From Macquaria australasica (Eukaryota; Chordata; Actinopteri; Centrarchiformes; Percichthyidae), in the NCBI GenBank assembly GCA_005408345.1, contig SEMN01000088.1:1-64000 (forward strand): a stretch of DNA of 64,000 nt. The letters are read 5' to 3'. The notes beneath the pieces were generated by a model that ran no database searches, was not told where the DNA came from, and saw only the letters and a list, made by a program, of their open reading frames with translations. Numbering within the stretch: position 1 is the stretch's first letter; each line of letters opens with the position of its first letter. The position numbers and the translations under genes are program-made. This document shows positions 1 through 13,300 of this stretch, in pieces.

Positions 1-24
1 ATAAACAAATACCATATTTTAAGC

Positions 25-302
25 TAGTGCTGAAACAATTAGTATATTTGGTAATCATCAATTTTGATGACCAATTGCTCATTTAAGCCATTTATCAGGC
101 AAAGGTGCATTCACATACACTGGTTACAGCTTCTTTAATGTGAGGATTCCTGCTTTTTTATGTGAAATTTTAAATTGAATTTTGGTTTAACAAAATATGG
201 AGATATGGAGAGTATTGTGATGACATTGTTTGCTATGTTCTAGATTAGACAATTACTCGAAAAAATAATTGATGGTAAAAATAGTCATTGGTTGCACTCT
301 TA
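25..302. mobile_element. Teleost MITE-like repeat, family R1, copy 1
   Basis: The left end reads TAGTGCTGAAACAATTAG and the right end reads GGTTGCACTCTTA. These are roughly inverted versions of each other and match the termini of an abundant fish nonautonomous DNA-transposon family that I remember as beginning TAGGGCTGCAACTAA. Two more copies lie at 5543-5905 and 9903-10172. The middle is diverged. Assignment rests on recognition of the ends and on within-window similarity, not on a database search. Confidence 0.6.
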
Positions 303-1802
303 GTTAAAAGGGTAAATTGGGAGAGACAGATTGAAAAAACAAAGATCTAATTAAAAGCAGCGGACATAAAGATATCCTGACTTTTAGTCCCTTTTATGGG
401 TCAAGCTCCAAAAACGTTGGATCCTATATTTCCCATAAAGCAGCCAATAGCATCTTTTTGTTAAACCCTCCCTGCCCGTCATTCAAACTTCACACTCCCA
501 GTTTGTAATGCAGGCTTCCTGTTGAAAATGTGTCATCTCAGAGCCTAAGCCGAGATAACCCTGACATTGCTCCCAGTATCGTCTCCAGTTCATACCCCGG
601 ACCAGTAGACAGGGATTTTAACTTGGAACACTGGACAAGCAACCAGAATATGTTTCCTGTCCAAGACTATGTGGAAAAAACTCAACCTGGAACAGATTCA
701 TGATGATAAACTTGCTCAGTTCATCTGGCAGTTTTGCGCAATCAAGTTCCGAAGAGTCATTAAAGACTGATCAACAGCTCAACATGAGATAAGGGATTCA
801 GTTTGATACATGTCAGCATGAAGAAGAATTCACACAGCACTTCGAATTATTACACACCAGGAAGTCCCCGTCAGCAGCCAATGGAGATTTGAAGTGCACG
901 GTCATGGCATTACAGCTGGCACACTATGTCCAGGATGTTTACCATATAATAACAGTGCAGAGCTCCATCGCTGCATTGTTGCTATTTTTTGCTATTTGGC
1001 AGCAAGCAAACGTGGCAACTGAAGTATGAGATGCCATATTTTGAGGAGAGCAGGTAGAGCTGATGAGTCTCAGTGGGCACATGATGTCCTAGAAAAGCAA
1101 AGAGGTTTTGAGTGTTTCAGGGAGAAAGACACCGCTAGCTGGGGATGTCACAACATGGCCAAACTCCTCATGCGTGTCTGCTGTGCAGTTGGAGCAAGTT
1201 GGGGCAAGTACAGCTTCTCAATCATTAGGCTGAATATAAATTCATGTCAAGGATGGAGGTTGCTTTGTGATTACCACTACATGAAATGTCTGAAATACTG
1301 GGAATGACGCTCTAACATTGAATAGGTGTGGCATTAAAAGGGGAATTTAGCCATTTGAAAAAGGCATTTTTATGTCTCTGTATGGAGTTTGATGGTATGG
1401 GAACAGTTACCTTCAAAGCCTACAGGATGACGTATCAGCTCCTTTTAAAAGCAGGGACATAACTTGAATACTTCTGAAAGGTGCCATTATCGCTTTAAAG
1501 AGCTGCTGAGCCTCAAAGAATCTCATCAGTCTTGGTTTCAGTGGAGAGTTTTATTTTACATTATGTCCTGAACATTGGATCAAACCTAATCTGACATTAT
1601 ACTGAACCCAAAGTTGTTGGGTTCGCAGTACAATAATCTGCAGCCATTGCTCCTTTGTGTATCATTTGCTGTCAGTACAATGCGCTGCTCTTGCAGAGGC
1701 ATGCATAACATTTCTTCAGCTTGTGTTGATAAAACGGATCCTTCAGCCAATTTCAGTTGACGTTACTATATTGATTTAGCTGGTTGCAACAACATAAATA
1801 CA
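303..1802. other. zbtb16 intron, no recognised feature
   Basis: This is part of the large zbtb16 intron downstream of the first coding exon. A 93-codon open frame at 1026-1307 has no recognisable domain and no splice or composition support. Positions about 480-1000 are less AT-rich than the flanks and free of simple repeats, so they could contain conserved non-coding sequence, but nothing here proves it. Confidence 0.5.
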
Positions 1803-2332
1803 GTCAGGGCCGTAGCCAGGATTTTAGAAATGCTGAGGTCACAAGTCCAAAGTCTCCCACACAACCCCACCACAGTGAAGAAAACAAACAAAACTTTAAA
1901 AAGTAAAAGTTTCCGATTTAATTTTCTTTTATATTTTTCTATTCAGTTTACTGTAAATGTTATCTCCATCACACTATGAAACTGAATCCCTCAATATTTC
2001 ACCTTGAAATTTAATTAATTTACCCATTACTAATGTTGCAGATAAGACATTTTAACAGGGATGTTAATTAATGGATAAACTGATTGAATTATATTTAGGT
2101 ATTTAAATTGACAAATTAACATGAAAGCATCCGTAATGTTTAACTTAAAAGGGTCTCCACTTAAAACCCCTTAACACCATGCATACAATTTGTAAAAGAA
2201 ATATATTACAATCCTTAATTTGTCTGAAAATGTTGCCCAAATTTGGCGTAAACCTATATCTAACACCTGAATACGGCATAAGAATCCCCTAAAATATGAT
2301 TACCTGCACCTGGAAGTATTTCAGGCCCTGAC
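1803..2332. mobile_element. MITE-like segment with short inverted termini
   Basis: GTCAGGGCC at 1803-1811 is exactly inverted at 2324-2332 (GGCCCTGAC). The left end continues as CGTAGCCAGGATTTTAGAAA, a terminus I associate with nonautonomous DNA transposons. The interior is AT-rich and non-coding. No clean target-site duplication is visible (ACATAAATA on the left and ACATAACTA on the right are close but not adjacent to symmetrical ends), so the boundaries are approximate. Confidence 0.4.
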
Positions 2333-5300
2333 ATAACTAGCTGGCTACAACAGCAACACAATGTTCACATAACACAGGTGGGCCACTACTATTCTTGTGG
2401 GCTGAAACCTTGACCACCCATGTATGGGACGCGACAGCAGATAAAAACACAATGCAGCAAAGAAGAAGGTCAGGACGAGGAGCAAACGGAACCAACAAGT
2501 CCACGTATGAATGGATGCATGAAAATAAAGTGAAGCAGTATGTACAACATACTGTAAATGTGTTCTCCTTCTATTCCTGTGTATTTTAACTAGCATCTTT
2601 AAGAGCTCATTGAATTCATTAAAAGACAGTAAACAAGGTATTTTTGGACATGAACCCCCTGTCCCAATAAAAACATTACCAGTCTTTTCCACGGCTGCTG
2701 ACGTGTTTTATATAAGACTGCGTGTGTAATGAGAGGTTTTGTAAGAATCACATGACATTAAAAAGAAGACCACAACTCCCGTGGTCTGCTCTCAGCACAG
2801 AAACAGGGAAAGTGAATGTTTTAAATTAAAATATGAAATGAAATGATTGGATTTCACTGTCTGTGTTATGTGACCTCATAGCCAAAGGTCTGGATGGTCC
2901 CTCTGTCCAGGATAAATGTACACAACAGTTGAAAGACTGTGCCGTCACTACTGCAATAGTCAAGAAGGGGCTCAAATAACCTCTTTTATTAGGTCAATCT
3001 GGGACTGAGAGGTGTGATATTAACTTCTTAGGAAATATTTATAACTTTAGAAGCTTGCATCCTAGAGGGAGTAGAGTACACAACATTTCATTGGGGGACA
3101 AGAACATAGAGTGGAGGTGAGAATCACATCCCAACTTAAGACCAGGGCGAACACTGCTGAATCAACAGGGACCACCAGGAGCATCCCAGTGGGGCTGTTG
3201 GAACAACTAGGATCTATAAAGTGGATATCTGTCTGAGATTATTTTGTCAAACAATACATAGTGTTTTACCCATTCTGTAAAACACCGTGATGAAAGCCCT
3301 GTGCCCTGAGAGCAGACTCTCCCTCAGTTAGCATTGCCGAGTTATTTTAATGTACACAACTTGAACCCTTCAGATTTATATTAAATCATGAACATTTTGA
3401 TTTGGAGCTGTTGTAAAAATGGCACCAATCGGCCATAATGGTAATTTTTCCTTCCTCCATTACCAGCATAAGGGGTCCTCTGTAGGTACTGAACTGATCA
3501 TGATTCACTAAGACTGAAGACAATACAGTACTGGACAATTCAGTTGTATCTTGTAAAAACAACACTATCTTCTTACATATGGCAACCAGACAAAGGGGAA
3601 AACATCAATATTCTCTGTTAAATTCCAATTTCATCCTCACAAGATCACTGAAATAACTTTTTTTTTGTCCAACTGTATTCCTTCAACATTTCAATAAATT
3701 TATAGATGCATTTTTTTTGGTTCCATCACAGCCAGTGCTGCAGAAATTCAGGAAAACCCATTTGCTGAAAATGAAAATGAGGGGAAAATGGATGCCAGGA
3801 TGCTTATCGGTGTGCATGCGTATTTTCGCTCAGATTGTGAAAATGCTTCTGGCATCTGGCAACTGTGCGTATTAACACAAATATGAAGAGTTTGGCCTGT
3901 GTGTAGTTAATCTGACCTGACATACTGAGGGAGAAGCTTAGGTCTGGACGTTTACCTGAAAAACACTTTTCCACACCAATAAAGGAGCACTGTAACTAAA
4001 TGCTGTGTTAATACATTATATAGACACATGCATCCACAAACAAGCAGACAGCCACAGTCTGCTGTGACATTATGAGAGACAGAGCACAGATAAGGGTCCA
4101 ACACCTTCCTAACAATGCTTCCTCTGGCCCAATAAAATCATAAAACGCCTCTCAGGCTGCTTCCCTCTTTTTCAGCGTCTCTTTGAACTCGGGTGACGCT
4201 GAATGCAGCCGAGGAGACGGCAGACGTGACAGTGTGAACAGCAACAGTCTGGTGCTAGACACCACTTTACACCCGTACTGCAATTCACAGTTCAAAGTGC
4301 AAGACTGAAAGAAAATATTTTAGAATGATGGGAAGGATTACCGATACGTGTGCCGAATACAAAAGGGTGATTTGGCGCTTTATCGTGCCTGACGAGGTTA
4401 GCAACAAAATGGCGGTGGATGGCATGTGTGGGAAGGTCTTGCCAAGGCGTGAGGTACATAGTGAGTACTTGTCAGTCCTCTTGCAGGAATAAAAGCGAAA
4501 CCAATGCCATCGCTGAATGGTGAGACAAAAATCGCGGCAAGAAAAGGGAGGGTGATGTTTTCAAAACAAGCTTGAATAGATGCACATTTACAGTAACACA
4601 AAGAAATAAATGAAGCCCTTTGAAGAGAAGAGCTGTGTTTTACCAAAGAACTGGGCAGAGAAACCAGCAATTTTGCGATTCTTCTTTTGAAGGTTTTCTT
4701 CTGTTTGGGGTGGAGTGTTGGGGGGTTTGTGGCGCACTGGCAGCTGAGGCAATCTGGGTCTCAAGCACATCTAAGGTTGGGCAATTAGTTCCAGTGCCAC
4801 TATTAATGTGCTGAAGGGGCGCGCTCTGCGGGGGGTTGAGGGCTCGGCTCAAAGGGCTTCGGTCCTTGCTGGAAGGAGGGGGGTGAATATGGCCAACAAA
4901 GGTGGGGGTCAGGACCTCAGGGCCATGTGAAAGCTGTACCATGTCCACTGACCTCTGAGTGCTTGTGTACAGGCCCGTCCGCCATACTGCTGGCCAACAA
5001 ACAGAGACCGGCCGTTCATTGCAAAGATGTCAGCCATAATATCCAAAAAAGAAAATAAAATTAAGTTAGCTGGCAAACTGTGGCTTGGTTCATATTAGCA
5101 TCACAATACCGTCCTTTAATTAAGTATTACTGACCATTGACCACAGGTACATAAAAAAACAGCCTGGAAAACATGACCACACTTTTGCTTCTCTTTGGAC
5201 ATTTTGCCTAATTTCATTGTTAAATAACTATTTTTGCAAATCAGTGCATGACAGCACTTCCTTCACAATAGAATATGTGGGGGTGAGCCTTAAAAGAACT

Positions 5301-5542
5301 GCTAACACAACTATGAATTTTATTAGTGTGGATTTAAGAGGAGAGTTAAAGTGCTAAAATCTGTGTAAGAGCATGGAATTCTGGCGATTAAAAATTTCTG
5401 TAAAAAAAAAAAAAAATTCACAGTGAAAAATATCGATTTTCCTGACAATTATTTTTCGTCACACTATGAGGAGCATCTTATATATACTGTAGGGGTCATC
5501 ACGAGCCAGTAACTCCCCCATCTTCATCAGAATGCTCCTTTC
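2333..5542. other. zbtb16 intron, no recognised gene
   Basis: This is non-coding intron sequence. Short open frames on both strands (for example around 2345-2692 and 4398-4948) show no domain, conserved motif or splice architecture. A locally GC-richer patch lies at about 4730-4960, and short A- and T-runs occur near 3660 and 5400. I see no RNA gene, no zinc-finger exon and no clear repeat. Confidence 0.5.
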
Positions 5543-5905
5543 TGTCTGCAACTGTTGATTATTTTCAGTATGCAACTATTGATAATTTTTTTCCGAGTGT
5601 TTAATCATTTAGTCTATAAATTGCCATAAGATACCATAGATACCCATACTACACCCACCCATAATATAAAACAAACGTTCCCAGAGCCCAAATTGACATC
5701 TTCATCGTCTTGTTCTGTCCGAAAAATGAAAGATATTCAATTTACATATATATAAAACAAATGAAAAAAAAAACAAAAGCAGCAAATCCTCACATTTGAG
5801 AAGCTGGAACCAGAGAATGTTTGGTATTTTCCTTGAGAAATTACTTAAAAAGGTTGGCTGATTATCAAATTCTTTATTGACTGACTAACCAATTAGTCAA
5901 CCATG
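5543..5905. mobile_element. Teleost MITE-like repeat, family R1, copy 2
   Basis: This segment begins CTGCAACTGTTGATTATTTT and ends near CTAACCAATTAGTCAACCAT. Its interior contains GAAGCTGGAACCAGAGAAT, which I remember as the central part of the abundant teleost TAGGGCTGCAACTAA family. It has the same kind of ends as the copies at 25-302 and 9903-10172. It is non-coding and inside the zbtb16 intron. Confidence 0.65.
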
Positions 5906-6557
5906 CTTAAATGTATAGGGACTGCAAGAATTCTGTTTTGTCAAGAAAATGTTTAAATTGAACTGAACTATACATCGACGAGAACACTGGTCGAGGACAG
6001 AGACAAATCAACAGTGCAGTGTATATTCCCTTTGTATGGCCTTGCGCTCTAGCCTACATTGTACCTGGATGCCCACATGCAGCCCACATCTCTCTCCTTG
6101 GCTTTTGATCTCCTCCATAATATGTCAAGGGTATTTAGAGGACAGAAAGCAAGACATAAGCAGAGAAATTGTGATGCCAGCAAGCCCTTTTTGGCGCTGC
6201 AGCTGTGCTCTCGGATCCAATAAGTTTTTATTTTTTTGCATGTTTTCTTTTTTTTTTTTCTCTTCCGAAGGTGAAAAACGTCAGCGGGACTTCAGCCGGC
6301 GACTAATTTTTTATGCGAGCTGCCACAGTTGCTGTTACGGGCGGAAGAATGAGGACAGTAGTTGTTGACTAATAACTGCTGCACAGCTCTGCTCGTGTCT
6401 GAAACGTGGCTTTTTGGGGGCCAATCAAGATGTTAACCAACTCCCTTTTAAAGGATTGAATAGAATAAAGCTAAATATCCTACTCTAACATCTTATTACA
6501 TTATGAAAAAAAAAAGTCATGGTTTCTATCCAACCTGTAAATACTTATATTTATTTA
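5906..6557. other. zbtb16 intron between two MITE copies
   Basis: This is non-coding. A T-rich tract (about 6225-6265) is followed by a short CpG-containing stretch (about 6265-6350). A 110-codon open frame at 6036-6368 covers it but has no domain and is read through the T-tract, so it is not called as a gene. Confidence 0.45.
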
Positions 6558-6850
6558 GTCCTCATTATGCAAGCAACATTGGCCCCTGTCAGTGTTATAT
6601 TATTGTATTATTGGATTATTATCACTGATGCACTTATCAGTATTTTAATGTTGTAGCAGGTTAAAGTGAAGCTACTTTTAAATATTTTACACACTATTGG
6701 GTAGTTTTGTCAATAGCAAAGCATTATATTTTATAAGCTGATCATATTTCTGTGTGGAAAACGTAAATCTGTAAAGTAACAAGTAACTATAGAAGAAGTA
6801 CTCAAGTAAAGTACGAGTACCTCAAAATTGTGACGTGTAAATGTACCATG
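6558..6850 (+). mobile_element. Teleost hAT-like MITE, family R2, copy A
   Basis: The segment contains GGCCCCTGTCAGTGTTATAT, then GCATTATATTTTATAAGCTG, then ACTCAAGTAAAGTACGAGTA. These occur in the same order in a very common fish nonautonomous element with CAGTGGTGGA / TCCACCACTG termini. Copy B (31965-32116) shares the 3' block and copy C (46430-46821) shares the block around 6723. The terminal CAGTG is missing here, so this copy is truncated. Confidence 0.65.
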
Positions 6851-7964
6851 GACTACATCTCTGAACAAAAGGTCAGAAAAAGAACAAGTGAGTTCTTTCC
6901 TGCTCTTTCTATATTGTGGAAAAAAGCAGTTTGAGAAGACAAAACCATTACATTTCTCTTTGTCTTCTGATTGGTCGTTGGTGGCGGCTTCAGGCGGATT
7001 CAAACCCTTTGCTGCTGCGGCTTGGCAGGTTTGGCCGAAGCGCTGACCACTAGGAGTTTGATAGGAGCCTTTGTGTTCTCTCAGGACAATAGGGGTGAGA
7101 GGTAGTGGGGGTGGAGGGGGGTGGTCAAACCAAACTCCTACACCCCCACACTGCACCCCGCTTCATCTGTAAAGTTCTTGCCTGCTGACCTTAAACCCCC
7201 CCCCCCAACCCCGTCATTGTCCAAGTAAAAATAATAAAATCTGTTCCGGCAAATGAGTGCCTGAGAGACTGCTGTCCTTATTGTACGTCTTTGCTGGCTT
7301 TTCCCTCTATCCTTGCCTCCTAATATAGGAGGTTGACACTAAGATTATGGCAAGATTATGCTCGAGTCTTCTGGCAGATGGTACCGGTTCTCTTTCTCCT
7401 GCTGGCCCTTGGCAACTTCCCATTTCTTAATGAAAGGCAACAATCAGGAATTGGGTTGGTAATGGCTCGTGAGGGATTAAGCTTAATAAATGTACTTGAC
7501 AGCAACTGCTTCAGTGTAGAGGTGAAAGATGTTTCTGCTTTGAGACCATTTGGGTTTGGGATTTGTCAGAAAATAGGGATTATTACAGAGTATTGAATGT
7601 CACGTGAGACTGAAGATAACCTAATTAACTGAATCTGAAGTATTTAGTTAAAGCAAGTTGTTCTAAACCTTTTCTTTTTTTCTTTTAGTGTGCATGTTTC
7701 TTTAGCTTCTATAGCAGGTCAAGTTATGTGCTGTGCTTATGTAGGTCACAGAGTCACTTCAGGACAATTGAAGCAAGCATGCAGTCATTTGTGATGGTAC
7801 TGAATTTTCACTTTTCTGAGCAACACCCGACGACAAAAAAACCCACCTATTGAGTTCTTACACTCCTGCCATTGCTCTTTGTGTTGGACGGTGCAGCAGG
7901 TTCTCATCCTTATTCAGACCTGTTTTTTCCTGACCAATTGATGTAAAATAAATCATCAGACTGA
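6851..7964. other. zbtb16 intron, no recognised gene
   Basis: This is non-coding. A C-homopolymer lies near 7197-7206. Open frames at 6731-7156 (minus) and 7333-7596 (plus) have no recognisable domain and are interpreted as chance. Confidence 0.45.
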
Positions 7965-8055
7965 GGCAATACAATACAAACAACTTTATTAATCCCACTA
8001 GGGGCAATTTGTTTGGAGCAGCTGGCTGTACACAGGAGCAGAAGCAATACTCCTG
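7965..8055 (-). mobile_element. Non-LTR retrotransposon 3' end fragment
   Basis: On the minus strand the segment reads TTGCCCCTAGTGGGATTAAT followed by AAAGTT and a short TGTATTGTATTG tail. A conserved GGGATTAATAAAG block followed by a short repeat is how I remember the 3' end of a common fish LINE group. Only about 90 bp are recognisable and there is no coding sequence, so this is a severely 5'-truncated, old insertion inside the zbtb16 intron. Confidence 0.5.
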
Positions 8056-9902
8056 CATTAAAAAACAAGACCTTGCATAACAGAGTGAAAGGGGTTTGCG
8101 GTGCTTCTTTTTCAATAAATAAAATTAGAAAAATGCAGAATCACAAATTGCTGCTGTGAAGCGAGAAACTTGGGGCTCACATTATCTGATTACTTAGGAA
8201 AAGAATCAATACGTCCAAAAATAGTTCCTCAGCTCATGTGTCAGAACACACAATCCTTAAACTGAAGTGAAATCAAAACTGAAAATTCATACCAATCGAG
8301 TTCCACCAGTCAAAGTATTCATGTTTGGATCAAGCAACAACTTTTCAATTTTCAATACACCTGTATGATCGATGATTTTTAAATCCAAATTGAGACTTGA
8401 AAGACTGAACTTCTCCAATCGCAAGGGCTGCAATTTTAAATTAAACTATTTTGTATGTCAATTTTGCCAGCTTTAATGAAAAACTTCCCCAGCAAATTAA
8501 AATCAGCTGTGGGCCTGAGTTATAGATAGCAATACAATAGCTGCGTTTTGGTACCAATACTACACAGTCAATGCTTTGGTACTTTTTCAAATATAAACAC
8601 ATTTTTCTATAAAACCACAAAGCCATACAAGAACTTTGCATGAACAAAACAGTCTATAATTGGCAAAATTCTGATTTAAATCAGGAACTATTCAATCAAA
8701 GAATAAGTAGACAAGATTACAAATTTGACAAGACTATCGAGCCAGTTTGGTGTTAGGGATGCACTTTGGTCGATACCAATAAGACATTGAGGTTTAAGTT
8801 TAAGTTGACTTTTCTCCAACTTACTGGTTTAAAATAAAAGGGAGGACCTCAACAACAAGCAACTGTATTGTTTCATCTGATTCTTTTGTGTAGAAATAAG
8901 ATAAGTTTGTGATTATTCTTGATTTTAGATTTGACAGGCCAGTTTGTGTAGGCATTTATAGGAAATGTATAGAAAATAATTTAAATTGCAATATTGGCAG
9001 TAAAATTTGGGATCTGATTTTTTTCCTCAAATCCTTCAGGCCTACAACCCAGTACACATCCTTTAGTTATCTCACATCACAGAAAAGTGTGTTTGGAAGT
9101 CATCACTGCCACCTTTTCTCTCTGAAACCCCCCCCCCCCCCAACACCACCTTTTCTTTTTCCCCTATGAAGCAGCAAACCCCCCAACATGCAGACAAAAG
9201 TCAGGTCTGTAACCTCTGCGGCCCCACCCCCCTTGCTCTTTGACCTATAGTGGAGGCCTGGCTGAGCACAAACAGTGGTCCTCCCCTGAAGCCCTCCCAC
9301 CACCTCCACCACGGGCTCCTGTTTCACTCGGGCAATGAAAGGGCCTACTGTAAATAACGGGGGCCTAGCTGACCCTGGCGTTCATCTGGGCCTGAGACCC
9401 CTGCATCCATCCTACAGTAACAGAGCCCACTGCTCACAATAGACTCTCTCATGGGTGTTAGACTGTGGGCTCTCTCCCCTCTGTGCCCACTCAGAATGGG
9501 GATTAGAAAGAAAAAAAAAAAAAACAAACAAAAAAAGAAGGGCCCCTGTCAGGTCCTCCGAGGGGGTCAACCCCCCCCAAACCAGCATCACAACCCCATC
9601 CCACAGACACTTTAGCCTTTGTCCCTGTGTGAGACTTGGGAGCAGGGAAGGATAGAGGGAATGTGAAGGTGGGGCTAAAGCCTGAGACCAATCACTCTGA
9701 CAAAATGCTGGATCAAACTTGCGGCTATAAACACAGTCAAGGCTTACTCTGTGCCGAAGCCACCAAGACATTTCCACTTTAATTCAACTGTTTGTTTGTT
9801 TCTGAATATTTGTGAGCTTTCTATATTTGGGATGTTTTTTGTGTTTTTTGTTTTTTTTGTATTTTCCATGTTAGTGGGGCTACACAATTAATGTGTGCAA
9901 TC
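8056..9902. other. zbtb16 intron, low-complexity patches
   Basis: No gene was recognised. The interval contains a 14-C run at 9128-9141, an A-rich tract at about 9510-9537 and a T-rich tract at about 9834-9865. Overlapping open frames around 9103-9777 on both strands result from these biased tracts and have no domain content. Confidence 0.5.
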
Positions 9903-10172
9903 TAGCGCTGAAATAATTAGTTGATTGATTCATTAGTCAGTCGACAAAAAAATGTATTGGACCATTTTGATTATCATTTATGTCATGTATGAAGGACAAA
10001 TGCCTAAGATAGACTGGCAATTTAATAAATTTAAGGACGTGACCTCAGGTGTTTGGTGCACCTTTTCACCATTTTCTAACATTTTACAGTGACTAAACCA
10101 TTAATTGATTTATTGGAAAAAATAATCACCATAAAAATTGATAATGAAATGAATTGTTAGTTGTAGGCCTAG
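9903..10172. mobile_element. Teleost MITE-like repeat, family R1, copy 3
   Basis: The left terminus is TAGCGCTGAAATAATTAG. The right terminus, read on the minus strand, is TAGGCCTACAACTAACAATT. The two ends are imperfect terminal inverted repeats, and both match the ends of the other R1 copies. The interior (TCACCATTTTCTAACATTTT and neighbours) is typical of the family as I remember it. It is non-coding. Confidence 0.7.
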
Positions 10173-10324
10173 TTTAATTATCTTCCAGAATCTTCAATTT
10201 TGGGGTGCCTTGTTGGCTATGAGTAATATGAAGAAGACGAGAAGAAAAAAGAAAGTCAAGTTAGGTGATGATGATGATAAAATGTCTTCACAGCCTCGTG
10301 CTGTCTATTGGCTAGCCAGCTCTT

Positions 10325-10383
10325 GTGTGAGTGAGTGAGTGAGTGAGGGAGAGAGTGAGAGAGAGAGAGAGAGAGAGAGAAGG
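10325..10383. repeat. GTGA/GA microsatellite
   Basis: A GTGA tetranucleotide run (about 10326-10347) passes directly into a GA dinucleotide run reaching 10380. It produces a serine/leucine-rich spurious open frame on the minus strand. Confidence 0.95.
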
Positions 10384-13300
10384 AGGGAGAGAGACCCAGA
10401 GAGATAGGGAGGAGGTTTTGGGTCAGAGGCTAAGTGAAATATATCCCCACTCTGAGGCATGCAAGAGAGAGGATGCAGGAAGCTGAGGGCCAGAGATAAG
10501 GGCACAGACGTGGGCGATAAGCACCCAAACACCTGTTAGGGAAGCTCCAGCTCCTCGCCTCAGACCAACACTCACAGGAGGCAATAAAACACAAGCAGGG
10601 AAGGAAGAGGCGAAAAAAGACAGTATATGTACAAAACCATCAGAGAGAAAACTGCCGCTGTAATCTGCTTTTCTTTTAGGAAAGGTGAAAGCAGGGAGTG
10701 AAAACTGCAGAGGGTGTCTGGGTGCTGCTGCACGTATGAGGGGGATAAAACCCCATCCTGTTTTACACCATGCTTAATGGCATATGGCGGGAGCCTACAG
10801 CATCATTTGTAAGGTCAGCGGCGAGACAGGAGTGGCAGAAATGATGCTGTTTGAGTCATGACATGTCAGAGCCACCCGCTTCAGTGATCAGTCCAGGAAA
10901 TGGAATGGCTTTTTTTTCTTCTTTTACTATCCCACTCTCGCCTTTCGGGGCCAAGGGACAAACAGACAAACACAAAACAATCTGGAAGCGGTCAAGAGAG
11001 ACCTTGGAGACGCCTGACAGTCGGGCAGTAAACAAGAAAGAGAGGATTCATAACGTGTCAGGAGAGAAATTCATGGGCTGATTATGGCAGGAAAACCGTC
11101 TGAACAGTTAAATGACATTCTCTATCAAACACCTCATCAGTGGTGATCTGGAAATGATGATGTCAATTAGTGTTAGACTGATGTCATAATCTGACATCTT
11201 TCTGTCAATTGTTAACATGATGAATAAGTCTGATCTTACACTTATACAAATATAAGTTTCGTATTTTCATTACTATACAAAACATTGTAGTTGCTGGGCT
11301 CAGTCAGTTCGTCGTTTATGGAACTGTAAGGGGTTTGTAAGGACTTAAAGAGGAGCTTCCATTCTACGATTTGACACATTAAACTTTTTTTTTTTTTTTT
11401 TTTTTTTTACACGAAATGTAATTGCGTTTATGCAAAAAAACCTAAATAAATTAAGTCAAAATGAAAGAATTTCGTATTCTCCACTATAATACATACCTGG
11501 CTACAGACTGTAATAGGGAGATAACCTTTACAGAAAATATAAGTGAACAGTTACAGTAAACAAATACATAAAATGGGATTTTTGCTATATTTGCAATTAA
11601 ATAGGTTGGTGGCTAGACAAAAATGTATTTATTTTTGGCTACTGACCTGGGCTCAGCTGGAAAAAGGTGATGTCATGTACTTTGATTGTTGCTTATTTTG
11701 ATCCCCCATATTATTTAATGCTGAATGTAGATATACTGAAGAGGCTTTCAGGGACTAAAACTAAAAAAACAACAACATCACTTTAATCCTCAAATAACCG
11801 AGCCAAACTTGACTTAATATGCCGGAATACAATTTCAAAACACTGACATGATTTTGTACGTTCACCTCTAATGATATATGCATTTCTTCTCCGACTCGCA
11901 CTGTTTTCAGACATTCTTACTCTTCAAGTAGACAAATCTCCCTTCAATTGAATTCAACCCCCACCTCGCATGCAGCCTGTGTGAGGGGGCCGGCCTATCC
12001 ATCATCAGCTCTCTCCCTCTGGTAATCTCTCTGGGCGTCTTCGGTCAGCAAATACATAAATCAATTATGGTTTTAAGCTTTATGCCATGATTTACCCAAC
12101 TGATCCCTCCTGGATTACAGCGGAGCTTGACATGTCGGTCTGCACTAAAGCTCCGAGTCGCCTTGACATTCATTGCACTCCTGCCACGACGCTTACCAAG
12201 CAGCATGTCAGATGCCACAAGTATAGATCTGAAAGCATTCTGGATAGGCTGACAGGCAGATAGGCTGCTTTGTGATAACGCAATGACGTTCATCTTTGGT
12301 AATAAAATTTAGATTCTAATTCCCATGTAACCTAAATTTGTCAACACTTCAGGGTCTTAACTGAGCTTGTTGACTAACCTGTGAAGGAGCAATGTCTTTA
12401 TACCATTAACATGTCATACTAATAGTTGGTGTTACCAGATATAGCATCCTCATACCACAGCCAATCATAGAGCTGAACTTCACAATGCCAAGATAGATGT
12501 TTTCTAATCAAATAATTAATTGCTAATAAATAGGAGGACATATACTGCCACTGAAATCTTGCACTCAGATTCTTTTGACTGTTGTTGTAACAAAAATGAT
12601 TTAAATAATTTGGATGTTTTGACACAATTTCATACTATATTAAGAAAAGTATTGACATGTTGAATTAATAGGCCAACGTGCCATTCACTCTTGTTGGTGC
12701 CTAATTAAAGCTGATAATCCTACTTTTGAGCACATAATTTAAAATCTTATTTTGTACTTATGTCAACTTACAAACCTTGTTGTGTTAAGTTTTAATTTGA
12801 TTTAAGTTAGCGCAAATTATTTTAGTTATGAGATTTTCATCACGGTTAATGTTACTTTTTACTTTTAATTATTTTACCAATTCTTATTTGTCCTTCTCTA
12901 TAACGTGACCACATTAGCTGCCAATAGTTATCACTTAGAGAATGTTTTTTGCCATCCTCTATAACACAAACTGCTTAAGAATTTGTTTGACTACTTCATG
13001 TCAAGTTTACTTCTTATAAGCAATTCAACAGTAGCATAAAGACTCTTTCTAAATGTGCATTGCCAGTAACATGAATTATTGGAAGTTATAAAAGCTGTTT
13101 GATTTTATTTTTCATTTATTTGTTGCCAAGACCATCCCAGCTTGCGAGCAGCTAGCTAGCAATAACCTAGAATTCACCTGTTGAGCCAACATGATTCCTT
13201 GGGCTCTGAAGAGGTGGATTAAAAAGGTAACATGGTGCTGATCTGGCCTCAGTTTCCTACCTGAGAGCTCCTTTGTGACAGGTGACGGAGGAGAGAATGG

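Noticed and set aside
1026..1307. A 93-codon plus-strand open frame in the zbtb16 intron
   Set aside because: It has no domain, no splice context and unremarkable composition, and it lies antisense to the host gene.
9103..9777. Overlapping Pro/Phe/Ser-rich frames on both strands
   Set aside because: They are driven by the C14 run and A-rich tract, with no domains and mutually exclusive frames.
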